From the NCBI RefSeq assembly GCF_008107725.1, contig NZ_VIRN01000064.1, positions 1,054,001 to 1,118,000 of the forward strand: a stretch of 64,000 nucleotides of DNA, given 5' to 3'. The notes under the pieces were generated by a model. The model made no database searches, was not told where the DNA came from, and was given only the letters and a program-made list of their open reading frames with translations. The position numbers and the translations under genes were made by a program. How positions within the stretch are numbered: the first letter of the stretch is position 1; each line of letters starts with the position of its first letter. The DNA comes from Marinobacter sp. BW6. Its GTDB lineage: Bacteria > Pseudomonadota > Gammaproteobacteria > Pseudomonadales > Oleiphilaceae. Of the stretch, positions 38,841 to 47,600 are shown piece after piece.

Positions 38841-39572
38841 ATGGATTTACGACAGGCCGTAGCCATCACCGCAGTTGCTATCGCGCCCTTTGCCAGTGCG
38901 CAGGAGGCAGATAACTGGAAGGGCGAAACCGAGCTGGGTGTGTTGATCACCTCGGGCAATACCGAAGAGACCAACATCAAGGGCCGCCTGGGTCTGATCC
39001 ATGAAGTCGAAACCTGGCGCAACACCGGTGAATTCCGGACCAATTATTCCGAGACCGAAGACCAGACCACCGCCGAGAAATATCAGGCCTCCCTGGAAAC
39101 CGACTATAAGTTTTCAAAGAACCAGTACTGGTTTCTCCGGGGCTCCTATGAGGACGATCGCTTCTCCGGTTACGATTTCGAATCGTCGGTAACCACGGGT
39201 TATGGCAACCGGGTCTGGAACTCTGGTGAGCGATCCTTCCTCGACCTGTCAGCCGGTGTCGGTTATCGGTATAACAGGCTGGAGATGGTAAACGCCGAGG
39301 GTGAGGATGCCGAGGAAGAGGCGATTGCGCGCCTTGCCGGCCAATTTGATTACGCCCTCTCGGAAAACTCCCTGTTTCGCCAGAAGCTAAGCACGGAAAT
39401 TGGCCTGGATGAGAACAACACGGTGACCGAATCGGAAACGTCTTTGCAGGCGAACGTAGTGGGGAACCTCTCCATGAAGGCGGCGTTCCGGGTCAAGCAT
39501 CTGTCAGATCCGCCTGCAGGCTCCGAAGACACCGACACAGAAACCTCACTCTCGCTTATCTACGGTTTCTGA
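38841..39572 (+). CDS. DUF481 family outer-membrane protein
   Basis: 243 residues: a signal peptide (~21 residues, ending PFASA) then a beta-barrel-like sequence. The DUF481 hallmarks are the opening WKGETELGVLITSGNTEETN and alternating aromatic strands. The protein ends LSLIYGF with terminal Phe, a barrel-assembly signal. E. coli YdiY and salt-induced outer-membrane proteins are in this family; function is unknown. Start ATG 38841 with AGGAGA. Strong terminator directly downstream. Confidence 0.88.
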   Translation: MDLRQAVAITAVAIAPFASAQEADNWKGETELGVLITSGNTEETNIKGRLGLIHEVETWRNTGEFRTNYSETEDQTTAEKYQASLETDYKFSKNQYWFLRGSYEDDRFSGYDFESSVTTGYGNRVWNSGERSFLDLSAGVGYRYNRLEMVNAEGEDAEEEAIARLAGQFDYALSENSLFRQKLSTEIGLDENNTVTESETSLQANVVGNLSMKAAFRVKHLSDPPAGSEDTDTETSLSLIYGF

Positions 39573-39582
39573 CGGCAGATAT

Positions 39583-39620
39583 AAAAAGGGTCAGATGAGT
39601 TACTCATCTGACCCTTTTTT
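39583..39620. terminator. Strong bidirectional terminator
   Basis: A perfect 17-bp stem with loop TTA, opened by AAAAAGGGTC and closed by GACCCTTTTTT. Serves both the DUF481 gene (plus) and the DUF523/DUF1722 gene (minus), which converge here. Confidence 0.95.
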
Positions 39621-39634
39621 CATCGGACCGAATT

Positions 39635-40582
39635 TCAGACGTTGTTCCTGAGCCCCAGCTCATCGGGATAGGGCGTCAAGTATTGCTGGGCATGCAGGTA
39701 GTCCACCGGCTCTCTCCGCTGAGCCATGCGCAGCAGGGTCATGGGAACCACCAGCGGCACTTCGCCCCTGCGGTAGGCTTCCATCTGCTCCATCAGTACC
39801 TTGCGATCTTCATCACCCATGGAATCCCTGAGGTACCCCATCAGGTGCTGCATGGCGTTCATGTGTGACCCCCGGCTCACCTTTTTGCTCATGGCCTCCA
39901 TGAACAGATGGATATAGCGCTCGGCAATACCTTCCAGTGGTTCGGATTTCAGGTCCCCCAGCATGGGGCCGAGCTGGCGGTAGATTCTTTCGGAGTGTGC
40001 CAGAAGCTGGAACTTGTGGCGCGTGTGGAACTCGATCAACGCCTTGGCCGAGAGCTGTTCGCCGGCCACGTTCTGCATCCAGTCATCGTAGGCGAAAACC
40101 CGCTCAACGAAGTTCTCCCGGATCATGTCGTCATTGAGTCGCCCTTCTTCCTCCACCGGCATCAGCGGGTAGGCTTGCAAGAGTGCCTCGGCAAACATAC
40201 CCCGGCCATCGCGGCGGGTAACGTTGCCATCCTCGTTGTGTACCTTGATCCGCTCCATGCCACAGCTAGGGGACTTGGCCATCAGGATATAGCCGCGAAG
40301 GTCAGCAAGAGTGGGCATGATCTGGTCAATAAAGCCCTGCATGGCGTCGGTGTGATCTGCAGAGCCTTTGGTTTCAATCAGGCGAAGTCCATCACTGTAC
40401 TCTCGCAGGTGGATGGCGGGGCGTGGAACGCCCAGGCCGGCTTCCAGCTCCGGACAGATGGAACGGAAGTTAAAGTGCTTTGATAGCACCTGAGTGCAGT
40501 AGCGGGAATGCTTGTGGCCGCCATCATGGCGAACTTCTTTGCCCAGCAGGCAGGTGCTGATTCCGACAGGGATGCCGCTCAC
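39635..40582 (-). CDS. DUF523 and DUF1722 (YbgA) domain protein
   Basis: 315 residues. The N-terminal DUF523 domain (1-150) has GISTCLLGKEVRHDGGHK and ILMAKSPSCGMERIKV, with conserved Cys residues. The C-terminal DUF1722/YbgA domain (~165-305) has FHTRHKFQLLAHSERIYRQL. Function is unsettled; conserved Cys suggest metal or cluster binding (inference). I chose GTG 40582 with GGAGAG upstream; a TTG further upstream at 40618 has no RBS. Monocistronic. Confidence 0.88.
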   Translation of the reverse strand: MSGIPVGISTCLLGKEVRHDGGHKHSRYCTQVLSKHFNFRSICPELEAGLGVPRPAIHLREYSDGLRLIETKGSADHTDAMQGFIDQIMPTLADLRGYILMAKSPSCGMERIKVHNEDGNVTRRDGRGMFAEALLQAYPLMPVEEEGRLNDDMIRENFVERVFAYDDWMQNVAGEQLSAKALIEFHTRHKFQLLAHSERIYRQLGPMLGDLKSEPLEGIAERYIHLFMEAMSKKVSRGSHMNAMQHLMGYLRDSMGDEDRKVLMEQMEAYRRGEVPLVVPMTLLRMAQRREPVDYLHAQQYLTPYPDELGLRNNV

Positions 40583-40702
40583 GTTACTCTCCGATAATTC
40601 AGCAGGTCCGATAATCAAGTCGGTCCGATGGTTAAAACGGTCTTTGTAATACGTGATTTCAGTCTAGCCCGATCAGGGCACGGTGGAAAACCGTAACCCT
40701 AC

Positions 40703-42946
40703 CTATTCAGGGTGGCCGGCTGAGCCTTTCCGTTTCTTCGCAAACATGGCGAGGCTGGTGGCGTAAATGGCGCGAACGTCAGCGGCGAACTGCTCAACCG
40801 AGTAGTCTTTGGCAAACTCCAGAGCCTGCTCGGAAAGCTTCTCGCGTAACTCATCGTCTTCCAGCAGTTTCTTCACCTGCGCCCGCCACTGGTCCTGTTT
40901 CTCCGGCGTCTTGAAGCCGTTGAACCCATGCCGGACCACGTCCTCGATGCCACTGGAGCGAACCGCCACCACCGGCAACCCGGCGGCCATGGCTTCGAGA
41001 ATCACCATGCCCTGGGTCTCTGACTTGGACGCGAACAGAAACGCATCACCGAGCCGGTACCAGGTTGCCATCTCGTCTGGTGGCACGGCGCCGACCAGGG
41101 TGAAGTGTTGCTGAAGCCCGAGGTCTTCAATCTTCTTCTGCATACGGTCTTTCTGGTGGCCATCGCCGATCATCAGGAACCGAAACGGCACATCGGTTTC
41201 CCGCGTCAGGGCATCAATCGCTTCGATCATGAAGTCGATGTTTTTCTCGTTCGATAGCCGGGAAACGCTGACGAACACTTTTTCGTCCTTCAGTTCCAAC
41301 TGGTCACGTAGTTGCTTGATGTCTTCCGGCAGGACCTGCTGGAACTTCTGGTATTCGATCCCCGTGGGCTGCACAAACGTCGGTGTTTTTACCCCGATTA
41401 TGCGCAGATATTCCTCGGTGGAGTAGGTGGGCACGATCACCCCGTCGCACTTGTTGGCAAAGCGCTTGATGAGGGCGTGAGAAATCAGGTTCCGGAACAG
41501 CATGCCTGGCAGGGGCACAAAGTGGGCGTAGTGCTCGAGGCGGGTATGGTAGGTGTAGATGGCCGGTACCCTGAGGGTACGCGCAACGAACAACCCCAGC
41601 GAACCCAGCCAGAACGGGTGATGCAGATGGATGATATCCGGCTTGAAAGCCCGGACCCGCTTGCGAATCCGGCCGAGGAAGATGTTGGCCAGCCGGAATT
41701 CCCGCTTCTCGCCCATGGCCAGCAATGAGGGCACTCGCAGCACGTGGGCTTCAGTTTCCGGCTGGCCCTTGTAACGAGGCGCCACCACAAGCAATTTGTC
41801 GCCGAGCGCTTCCAGACCGAGCCGCAGGCGTTCAATCGAGATCGGTACCCCACCAATAAAGGGCAGGTAGTTATTGGTGAACATGGCCACCCGCATCGGT
41901 TTTTCAAGCCAGGGGGCCGGGTCCAGATCGTAGTCCGGGTAATAATCCTTGCCGATGAAAATGGCACCGTACAGTTTGATGGCAATGGCCGCAAACACAG
42001 CAACGATCAGAATAAAGTTGAGGTAACCGGTGTAGAACAGGGAGTAGATAAAGAACCAGAGGCTTTCCAGGCGCTTCAGAACCGGGTGCTGTCCTACCTC
42101 CAGGCGCTGAAGGTTATGGCTTACCTCGCCGTCGGCATCCACATTCACCTGCACGTAGTGGTAGAAGCTGGTGTCATTGTTCATCACCAGGCCACCGGCG
42201 CCGCCTGTGGTGACAAAGGTAGTGTCTCCTACCTGCTCTTCTGAATAGAGTGAAAGATTGGCGGAAAATACCCGGTCAACGTCATGCTCTTCGATTGCCT
42301 GGAGCAGGGCGTCCCGGAACTCGGGCGGTGCCAGGTAATCATCCTGCTGGTCGAACGGTGCATTCTCGTCCGGGTGCAGGGGCGGGTGGCCAATGAACAG
42401 GATTCGGGCCTTAGAGGTGTCCTGGGCCAGCAGATCTTTTAGCCAGCGGATCTGCCAGCGCCAGGGCGTTTTTCCGGTGCTGTCCAGGAAGATCAGCCGG
42501 CTATTGCCCGCCTCGATACTGAAGAAGTGCGGGCCGAAGTGATCGTAGAAACGGAAACTGCCAAAATCCTCGTACTCGTGGGCGCCAAAGGTAAGCAGAT
42601 AGGGAATGTCCAGATGGCTCAGTGTGCCGTACAGCGCCCGATATTTGTCTTCTCCGCCGCCGCTGACCGCATTCCCGGCTGAAACCAGAAAATCGAGCCC
42701 GGAGCGATTCAGTTCCGGGATGATGCGGTCCTCGAAGATGCCCACCGAGTTGTTGATGTTACCCACCACCGCAAAGCTGAACGGCTGGCCGGGTTCGAAC
42801 CCACGATAAATCCGCTCGACCTGCTCGGTGTGAACCCCCTCGAAATCCTCAGTGAACAGATTCAAATAGGTCTTGTAGCCGACCAGCAGAAGCACGACCA
42901 ACAAGCACAGATAAAACAGAAGCTTGAGTGGGTTGCGGAAAATCAT
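40703..42946 (-). CDS. Degenerate metallophosphoesterase fused to GT4 glycosyltransferase
   Basis: 747 residues. TM1 at 8-26; a calcineurin-like fold at ~55-265; one or two TM segments at ~300-335; a GT-B GT4 glycosyltransferase at ~352-735 with MRVAMFTNNYLPFIGGVPIS and the E-x7-E motif in SKSETQGMVILEAMAAG. The phosphatase metal motifs are altered: Asn63-Ile-Asn65 for DxH, Gly91-Asn92 for GD, Gly121-Ala-His-Glu for GNHE; only GH at 186-187 is intact. The fold is thus probably non-catalytic. The GT4 half most resembles diacylglycerol-type glucosyltransferases. It overlaps the flippase-like gene upstream by 4 bp. Confidence 0.85.
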   Translation of the reverse strand: MIFRNPLKLLFYLCLLVVLLLVGYKTYLNLFTEDFEGVHTEQVERIYRGFEPGQPFSFAVVGNINNSVGIFEDRIIPELNRSGLDFLVSAGNAVSGGGEDKYRALYGTLSHLDIPYLLTFGAHEYEDFGSFRFYDHFGPHFFSIEAGNSRLIFLDSTGKTPWRWQIRWLKDLLAQDTSKARILFIGHPPLHPDENAPFDQQDDYLAPPEFRDALLQAIEEHDVDRVFSANLSLYSEEQVGDTTFVTTGGAGGLVMNNDTSFYHYVQVNVDADGEVSHNLQRLEVGQHPVLKRLESLWFFIYSLFYTGYLNFILIVAVFAAIAIKLYGAIFIGKDYYPDYDLDPAPWLEKPMRVAMFTNNYLPFIGGVPISIERLRLGLEALGDKLLVVAPRYKGQPETEAHVLRVPSLLAMGEKREFRLANIFLGRIRKRVRAFKPDIIHLHHPFWLGSLGLFVARTLRVPAIYTYHTRLEHYAHFVPLPGMLFRNLISHALIKRFANKCDGVIVPTYSTEEYLRIIGVKTPTFVQPTGIEYQKFQQVLPEDIKQLRDQLELKDEKVFVSVSRLSNEKNIDFMIEAIDALTRETDVPFRFLMIGDGHQKDRMQKKIEDLGLQQHFTLVGAVPPDEMATWYRLGDAFLFASKSETQGMVILEAMAAGLPVVAVRSSGIEDVVRHGFNGFKTPEKQDQWRAQVKKLLEDDELREKLSEQALEFAKDYSVEQFAADVRAIYATSLAMFAKKRKGSAGHPE

Positions 42947-44001
42947 CCTGTTCTCCTGCGATTGGCGACGAGCTCCCTCTGGAGCACAACCAGCCCGATA
43001 ATCATGCCCAGGTAAATGGTCAACAGCCGCCAGCAGACAATGACCAGTATCAGGTGGTTACCCGAGAGGATATCCCGGAAGAAACTCCCGAAAATACCCT
43101 CGGAAATACCGGAAGCACCGGGTGTGGGCGAGAAATACATAACGAAGGTGGTAACGACGAGCAGCCCCACCGACATCACATAGTCAACACTGTAGTCCAG
43201 ACTGTGCATCAGCAGCGCCGGGAAGCTGAACAAACTGAGCAGAAATACCGCAGTGAACAGAATCGACAGCCACACGAATACCGGGGCGCCGCGCAGGTAA
43301 TCGCCAAAACTCCGGGAAAGCCGCAGCATCTCCCTGCGCGCCTTGAACTGCCAGCGCCGATGGCGGCGTTCACTGATCAGGTGCAGTCGACGCGAAGCCC
43401 TCAGCAGCCGGGTCAATGGGCCGATTAGCCAGCGGGTCCGGAATAGCAGCACCAGGAAAAAGCCAAGGTACAGAACGATCAGAAACGCCAGCGCGGTGCC
43501 GATATCGCCGACAATTGAGTTGCCGTCCAGGGACTTGAGCGTGAGCAGGAATACCGGCGTCAGCGAGAAAATGAACAGCACCGCGAGTACCGTTCGAATC
43601 GTTGTTGCTGCTGTGGCCCTGCCAACCGGAACGCCATGCTGGCTAAGGAACCAGATCTGGGCAAAGCCGCCCCCGGTGGCCATGGGCGTGATGTTGGAGA
43701 AAAACAGATTGATAAATACCAGCCGGAACATCGCTGGCAGAGGTAGCCGATGCCCCAGCGCCCGCAGGGTAAAATAGAGCCGAAGGCCATCCGAGATGAA
43801 ATAAACCAGCAACAGGCCAGCCACCGATAACAGGGTTTCCGGAGCGATCAGCCTGGCATCGAAGGTAAGGGTGCGCTCGGCAAACAGATCGTAAACGGCA
43901 TACAGCCCGGCAGCCGTAAGGGCCAAAAACAACAGGCTGAACATCGCCAGCCTTTTTCCCGAGGCGCGCCTCGAATAGTTGATGTCCGTGGAGTGAGTCA
44001 T
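42943..44001 (-). CDS. Lysylphosphatidylglycerol synthase TM region / UPF0104 family protein
   Basis: 352-residue inner-membrane protein with about eight TM segments, of the family that includes the MprF flippase domain and AglD-like proteins. Family features: NLFFSNITPMATGGGFAQIW and the C-terminal FSPTPGASGISEG. The 4-bp overlap with the glycosyltransferase fusion implies coupled expression and a shared pathway, plausibly making and flipping a glycolipid (inference). Start ATG at 44001. Confidence 0.87.
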   Translation of the reverse strand: MTHSTDINYSRRASGKRLAMFSLLFLALTAAGLYAVYDLFAERTLTFDARLIAPETLLSVAGLLLVYFISDGLRLYFTLRALGHRLPLPAMFRLVFINLFFSNITPMATGGGFAQIWFLSQHGVPVGRATAATTIRTVLAVLFIFSLTPVFLLTLKSLDGNSIVGDIGTALAFLIVLYLGFFLVLLFRTRWLIGPLTRLLRASRRLHLISERRHRRWQFKARREMLRLSRSFGDYLRGAPVFVWLSILFTAVFLLSLFSFPALLMHSLDYSVDYVMSVGLLVVTTFVMYFSPTPGASGISEGIFGSFFRDILSGNHLILVIVCWRLLTIYLGMIIGLVVLQRELVANRRRTG

Positions 44002-44066
44002 GGGCTGCCCGTCAGAGTGAGACGGGCAGTTTACAGGGTAGGGTGTGGTGGGTGTCCAGTGTCGGG

Positions 44067-45089
44067 CTAGTGGCCATACACCATCATGGTGGTGTTGGTA
44101 ATGGCGAAGTCCGTGAACTGGACACTGCCAATGCTGGTGCCACCCATCTTGAACACAGGCATATCGATATCCGCCCGGAACTCCACATCATGAACCGAAA
44201 GTCCTTCGTTACCGGAGGCGGCGCTGGTACCCCGTGATAACTTCGCGGTGGCACTTGCCATGCCGAAATGTCCCAGCGTGTCATCGCCCCGTCGGTTATG
44301 AATCTGCAGGCCCTCAATACCGACGGCAGCAAAGTTGAACAGCAGAATCACATCCGCCGCATCCCAGTTCAGGCTGCCGTTGGTGATTTCGAAATGGGTG
44401 TCCACCTGCAGCTCAGAGCCGGACACCTCGTTGCCGTTCGCCAGAGTACGGGTGGAACTGCCGCCGTTACGAACGACCAGATCCGTGGGCCCGATGTGAC
44501 CTTGCAGCAGGATGTCCGAGAACAGCGTCGCCGAACCCTCGCTGCCTGAACTGGTCACACTGTCGACCGCCAGCTCGAAATCCACCGCCTGAAGATAGTC
44601 GTCCAGGCTGGTCGGATCGCCATAATCGGTTGCACCCAGGTGCATCACCAGATCCCCGCTATCGAACTGCTTGCCAAAAGAGCCCGCGACGGAATACTTC
44701 GCCAGAGCATCGGCCACATCCGGATTGGTTGGGTCCAACAACCCCGCATCGGCCCGCCGGGCAATCTCCGAAAACCCGTGCTCCAGCACCTCCCCATCGC
44801 CGGCAATATCGATCGTCAGCTTCATGTTATCCAGCACCGTATCGTTCTGCCCGGACAACCTCAGCCCATTCACATTCAACGAACCTTCATCAATCCAGCT
44901 GAACCGATCAATACTGAGTTTGGTCTCCAGCTCAATCGTTACCCCCGCCTGCCCGGTCACACCAGACAACGCGCCATCATCCAACGGCCTGAACTCCGCC
45001 AACGCCGGTAGCGGAAGCGACAGAGCGAGCACCCAAAGCGATAGAGTGGAAGATGTGGTGTTTCGACGACAGGCAAGTGACTGAGTCAT
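44067..45089 (-). CDS. DUF6160-like secreted/outer-membrane protein
   Basis: 340 residues with a signal peptide of ~31 residues ending PLPALA. The mature start EFRPLDDGALSGVTGQAGVT matches the motif (LDDGxLSxVTGQAGV) I associate with DUF6160. The rest is beta-rich with repeated short strands. No function known. Start ATG at 45089. Monocistronic; its upstream region holds a hairpin GGGAGCGTT/AACGCTCCC at about 45125-45143. Confidence 0.78.
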   Translation of the reverse strand: MTQSLACRRNTTSSTLSLWVLALSLPLPALAEFRPLDDGALSGVTGQAGVTIELETKLSIDRFSWIDEGSLNVNGLRLSGQNDTVLDNMKLTIDIAGDGEVLEHGFSEIARRADAGLLDPTNPDVADALAKYSVAGSFGKQFDSGDLVMHLGATDYGDPTSLDDYLQAVDFELAVDSVTSSGSEGSATLFSDILLQGHIGPTDLVVRNGGSSTRTLANGNEVSGSELQVDTHFEITNGSLNWDAADVILLFNFAAVGIEGLQIHNRRGDDTLGHFGMASATAKLSRGTSAASGNEGLSVHDVEFRADIDMPVFKMGGTSIGSVQFTDFAITNTTMMVYGH

Positions 45090-45262
45090 GGTGGCCCCAA
45101 AAGTCTGGTTTTTGTTTTTAGCAGGGAGCGTTAAACGCTCCCCGGGCCGCAGGGGGACAGCACAACCTATGCAGCAAAAACTTTGGTTTGTTACAGACTG
45201 TTACGATAGAGGGCGAAAGCATCCAGATCCGTGCGCTCTGTCACAATCGAGGTATCGAAAAG

Positions 45263-45922
45263 CTATGAAGCCAGCGCTTGCTGGATGAGGGATTTCTGGT
45301 GCTCCGCAAACTCCCGGATCAGCGCCTGCGCCTTGACTGAATCCCGCGCCAGAACCGCCTGTGGGAGATTGGCAAAAAATTCACTGGTCTGCGCCAGCCC
45401 GCGAGGATACCGATCAGCGCTCAGGTAATAGGCCCGACTGACCGCCGGCTTGAAATTCGACAGCGCCTCCGTGAGATAAGGATTCCCCACAACCTCACAG
45501 CAGGCATCCATCACATTGAAACTCGCCTCAACCACCCCCGAGATATTGGTAGACGAGTCCTTCATATGATCAACAACCTTGCTCACCGCATCCAGTATTC
45601 GCGGCTTGTCGCTCTCTTGCCAGCGCTCACACAGGCGAGCGGCCATCATCATCAACAAATGCATATACACATCATAAAGCTCGGAAGCATGGGCCGCGTC
45701 CAGGCGGGTTGCAGAGGCGCCTTTTCGGGGCGTGATCTCCACCAGATGCCAGCGCTCCAGGGTATACAGGGCTTCCTTCACCGACGCCCGGCTCACCTTC
45801 AGTTCGCCGGCCAGTGTAGCCTCCTGAATCCGCTCACCGGGGCGAATCTGCCCGGTCATGATCCGCTCTGCCAGGTAGTTGGCAATCTGCTCGGCCAGAG
45901 TGTTAGGCACCTGAAAATCCAT
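45263..45922 (-). CDS. GntR/FadR-type regulator divergent from alkB
   Basis: 219 residues: winged helix (~5-70, with GERIQEATLAGELKVSRASV and KEALYTLERWHLVE) plus an FCD ligand-binding domain (~80-210). ATG 45922 (MDFQVPNTLAEQI) fits the family start; the frame extends upstream without an RBS. FCD regulators usually bind carboxylic acids. It is divergent from alkB, and a palindrome of the GntR-type form TTGT-N3-ACAA lies inside the alkB promoter, so it is probably the alkB regulator. Confidence 0.88.
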   Translation of the reverse strand: MDFQVPNTLAEQIANYLAERIMTGQIRPGERIQEATLAGELKVSRASVKEALYTLERWHLVEITPRKGASATRLDAAHASELYDVYMHLLMMMAARLCERWQESDKPRILDAVSKVVDHMKDSSTNISGVVEASFNVMDACCEVVGNPYLTEALSNFKPAVSRAYYLSADRYPRGLAQTSEFFANLPQAVLARDSVKAQALIREFAEHQKSLIQQALAS

Positions 45923-46087
45923 AAAGGCTCTCTGAACAGGTCGTAAAAACCGGTCGGCAGCTGCGGTAATCCGGCCGGCTTGGGAATGAGTGCGCATGAG
46001 TTTATCACAGCCTCCGAGTCTGACAGTCACAACGCCTTGATCCGCCGAGGATTCCTGACAATGGTCAAAAAAACTCCCCTCAAGCGG

Positions 46088-46117
46088 TTGACGACTGATG
46101 TATTGTAGGACAATAAT
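46088..46117 (+). promoter_or_regulatory. alkB promoter with overlapping GntR-type operator
   Basis: TTGACG (46088-46093) and AATAAT (46112-46117) are 18 bp apart. The palindrome TATTGT-AGG-ACAATA (46101-46115) occupies the spacer and the -10. GntR/FCD operators typically have the form TTGT-N3-ACAA or similar, so binding would block RNA polymerase. Confidence 0.65.
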
Positions 46118-46174
46118 GCAGAAAACAACAGGTGATCAGAGTTTCACCAACACGCATTCGATGGAGAGAGCCCA

Positions 46175-47311
46175 ATGAGCACAACGCAGTTATCGGTAAA
46201 TCGCGAGGCCACCCGCCGAAGGATATTGCTGACCCTCAAGAAGTACAGCTACCTGATCGCCATGGTGCCCCTGTTGCTGCCGCCTCTGCTGCTGGCCGCC
46301 GGCCAGGCCACTGATCTGGTGAACCTGTTTTCGTGGGGAGTCCCCGTGGTCGTGTTCGGGATCATCCCGGTACTGGACATGCTGCTCGGCAAGGATTCCT
46401 TGAACCCGGATGAAGAAACCGACGTGCCACGAATGGTCGGCGAGCGGTTTTATAAAGCCATCACGCTTGGCTGGGTCGCCGGTTTCGCGGCCTTGCTGGT
46501 CTGGAGCATGCTGGAACTGGCTTCCGGCACATTCAGTTTAGTGGGGAGTATTGGCTGGATCGTCTCCATCGGCATCGTCGGCGGCCTTGGCATCAACGTC
46601 GCCCACGAACTCATCCACAAAGACGAAAAACTCGAAACCCGGGCTGGCGGCTTCCTGTTGTCACTGGTCTGCTACGCGGGCTTCAAGGTCGAACACCTGC
46701 GCGGCCACCACGTACACGTCTCCACCCCAGAAGACGCCTCCTCATCGCGCTACAACCAGTCCCTCTACAACTTCCTGCCCCAGGCCTACGTACGCAACTT
46801 CCTGAACGCCTGGAAACTGGAAGCCGAACGCCTGCAGCGCAAAGGCCATAAAGCCCTCAACTGGCGCAATGAACTGATCTGGTGGTACAGCATCAGCGCC
46901 CTTGTACTGACGGTTTTCACCATCGCCTTCGGCTGGCTTGGCGCCATCTTCTTCCTGGGTCAGAGCTTCATCGCCTTAACCCTGCTGGAAATCGTCAACT
47001 ACCTCGAACACTACGGCCTCCACCGCCGCAAACTCGAAAACGGCCGCTATGAGCGCACCGGTCCGGAACACAGCTGGAACAGCAACTACTTCCTCACCAA
47101 CGTCTTCCTGTTCCACCTCCAACGCCACAGCGACCACCACGCCTGGGCCAAGCGCCGGTACCAAATCCTCCGCCACCACGACGTAGCCCCCCAGCTCCCG
47201 GCCGGCTACTCCGCAATGATCGTCCTGGCAATGGTCCCCCCACTCTGGCGACGGGTAATGAACCCAAGAGTGGAGGCTTATTACAAAGGAGAGGAACACC
47301 AGTTGGCCTAA
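46175..47311 (+). CDS. alkB: Alkane 1-monooxygenase
   Basis: Non-heme di-iron inner-membrane hydroxylase oxidising n-alkanes to 1-alkanols, with electrons from rubredoxin. 378 residues. The iron-binding His motifs are HELIHK (144-149), HLRGHHVHV (174-182) and LQRHSDHHA (315-323), plus EHYGLHR at 278-284. About six TM segments. Start ATG 46175. Rubredoxin and reductase are not in the window. Regulated probably by the divergent GntR protein. Shorter than GPo1 AlkB by about 20 residues, within family range. Confidence 0.97.
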   Translation: MSTTQLSVNREATRRRILLTLKKYSYLIAMVPLLLPPLLLAAGQATDLVNLFSWGVPVVVFGIIPVLDMLLGKDSLNPDEETDVPRMVGERFYKAITLGWVAGFAALLVWSMLELASGTFSLVGSIGWIVSIGIVGGLGINVAHELIHKDEKLETRAGGFLLSLVCYAGFKVEHLRGHHVHVSTPEDASSSRYNQSLYNFLPQAYVRNFLNAWKLEAERLQRKGHKALNWRNELIWWYSISALVLTVFTIAFGWLGAIFFLGQSFIALTLLEIVNYLEHYGLHRRKLENGRYERTGPEHSWNSNYFLTNVFLFHLQRHSDHHAWAKRRYQILRHHDVAPQLPAGYSAMIVLAMVPPLWRRVMNPRVEAYYKGEEHQLA

Positions 47312-47337
47312 AAGCAGGACATTCCAAAGGTTCGGTC

Positions 47338-47431
47338 GGCAGGGGTGTGAGGAGTCATTTCTGTAGGGAAACGACTGTTTGAGCGAAGCGAGTTCGGCTT
47401 CCCGAAAGAAATGACTCCTCGCACCCCTGCC
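47338..47431. repeat. Long inverted repeat downstream of alkB
   Basis: Arms 47338-47370 and 47399-47431 match at 30 of 33 positions, with a 28-nt loop. The loop contains TTGAGCGAAGCGAGTT, which the loop of the inverted repeat at 1876-1948 nearly repeats. The arm sequences differ between the two copies. May act as the alkB terminator. Confidence 0.75.
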
Positions 47432-47442
47432 AGCCACAAAAG

Positions 47443-47528
47443 CTTCAGAGCGTCTCTGAAGAACCGCCGGCGTAAAAACCGGCCCTCAAGACCCCGGTGG
47501 TGCGTCTCTGGCCCCGGGGTCTTTTTTT
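47443..47528 (+). terminator. Hairpin series ending in a Rho-independent terminator before gloA
   Basis: CTTCAGAG-CGT-CTCTGAAG (about 47443-47461), then a short CCGG/CCGG stem. Last is AAGACCCCGG (47488-47497) pairing with CCGGGGTCTT (47514-47523) and a T7 run. GCGTCTCTG occurs twice, so alternative pairing is possible. Either a terminator for alkB read-through or part of a small leader RNA. Confidence 0.65.
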
Positions 47529-47561
47529 ATGCCCTTGAAATCCCCGTGAAACGCACACAGG

Positions 47562-47567
47562 TATAAT
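47562..47567 (+). promoter_or_regulatory. Probable gloA -10 element
   Basis: A perfect TATAAT, 33 bp before the gloA ATG and after the terminator at 47528. The best -35 (TTGAAA, 47535-47540) is 21 bp away, longer than ideal. Confidence 0.45.
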
Positions 47568-47600
47568 GGTTAAATCCTGCGAAAAAAAGGGAAAACCAAC

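Noticed and set aside
42775..42815. tRNA T-arm-like GGGTTCGAACCC
   Set aside because: Lies inside the glycosyltransferase fusion gene; no acceptor, D or anticodon arms around it.
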